NCBI GenBank assembly: GCA_937954195.1
Contig: CALFYR010000523.1
Span: forward strand, 1 to 5,674
Length of the DNA stretch: 5,674 nucleotides
DNA from: an uncultured Dehalococcoidia bacterium
GTDB taxonomy: Bacteria; Chloroflexota; Dehalococcoidia; Tepidiformales; Tepidiformaceae
Reading direction: 5' to 3'
Each line of letters opens with the position of its first letter. Within the stretch, counting starts at the first letter, position 1. Shown here piece by piece: positions 5,295 to 5,674 of the stretch. Under the pieces are notes generated by a model. That model was not told where the DNA came from and made no database searches. It saw only the letters and a program-made list of their open reading frames with translations. The position numbers were made by a program, and so were the translations under genes.

Positions 5295-5674
5295 ATGGCA
5301 GACGACACTGGCACGACAGACCGCTACCTGCAGATCGGCGAAGCGGCCGAACGCTTGCAGCTGACCCAACGTACGCTCCGGTACTACGAGGAAAAGGGAC
5401 TGCTGAATCCGCCGACGCGGATGGAGGGTGGCTTCCGGCTGTACTCGGACGAGGACGTTGAACGGATTCAGCGGATCCTTCAGCTGAAAGAACTGCTCGG
5501 GTTCTCCCTCGCCGAAATCAAGGACATGCTCGAATCCGAGGATGTCAGGTTGCAGGTGAAGGCGGGGTGGAGCAAGGACGCTGACGCCGCGGATAAGGCC
5601 GCGCGGCTCCGCCGATCCCGCGAAGCGACGATGCACCAGATTGCGCTGCTCGACCAGAAGATGGAACGGATGGC
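5295..5674 (+). CDS. MerR-family transcriptional regulator, N-terminal part (cut by window edge)
   Basis: The first 126 codons are visible with no stop, and the gene continues past the right edge. Residues about 11-40 form the winged helix-turn-helix of MerR proteins: YLQIGEAAERL, then RTLRYYEEKGLL (27-38), the signature recognition region. The wing GGFRLYSDEDVERIQRI (45-61) and the second helical pair ending near residue 80 (GFSLAEIKDMLE, 69-80) follow. Residues about 100-126 look like the start of the long antiparallel coiled-coil dimer helix. These proteins bind a dyad in a promoter and activate it by distorting the DNA. The effector domain is mostly beyond the window. No cysteine appears in the visible part, so a thiol-based metal sensor of the MerR/CueR/ZntR sort cannot be judged yet. 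It lies 43 bases after the DUF4838 gene with its own promoter, so it need not belong to that operon. The target genes are unknown. Confidence 0.93.
   Translation, partial: MADDTGTTDRYLQIGEAAERLQLTQRTLRYYEEKGLLNPPTRMEGGFRLYSDEDVERIQRILQLKELLGFSLAEIKDMLESEDVRLQVKAGWSKDADAADKAARLRRSREATMHQIALLDQKMERM

Overview
The window is a GC-rich (roughly 60% or more) bacterial chromosomal segment. It carries five complete genes that I can assign to a family or fold, one complete anchored protein of only tentative family, and the start of a seventh gene cut by the right edge (seven genes in total: six complete, one partial). The organism cannot be named from this alone. Weak or absent Shine-Dalgarno sites at most starts, a membrane-anchored protein with a Pro/Thr/Glu linker, a small SWIM zinc-finger protein and a stand-alone cytochrome P450 would fit a Chloroflexota-type (or actinobacterial) genome. 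That is an inference from style, not a measured result. I see no insertion sequence, CRISPR array, rRNA or convincing tRNA.

Layout. Positions 1-146 hold no gene I can support, only a candidate promoter (25-54) and a strong hairpin (92-118). A small SWIM zinc-finger gene follows (147-404, +) with the best ribosome binding site in the window. It converges on a cytochrome P450 gene (505-1734, -), and a 15-bp-stem hairpin at 426-460 separates them. The divergent gap 1735-1980 holds another strong hairpin (1791-1828), a possible plus-strand promoter (1905-1934) and a short direct repeat. Three plus-strand genes then lie close together: an anchored secreted-domain protein (1981-2838), a PhaJ/MaoC-type (R)-enoyl-CoA hydratase (2878-3291) and a large DUF4838-type glycosidase-like protein (3308-5251), with gaps of 39 and 16 bases. 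A MerR-family regulator starts at 5295 and runs off the window. Its promoter contains overlapping inverted repeats.

How the genes may work together. No single pathway is evident. The hydratase points to fatty acyl-CoA or polyhydroxyalkanoate metabolism, the DUF4838 protein to carbohydrate or glycan processing, and the P450 to oxidation of an unknown small molecule. The phaJ-like gene and the DUF4838 gene are close enough to share a transcript, but their predicted chemistries do not obviously connect. The most unusual points are the P450 I-helix, which lacks the usual acid-threonine pair, the DUF4838 protein without a signal peptide, and the terminator-like hairpin in a divergent promoter region. 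I found no clear evidence for a previously undescribed multi-gene system.
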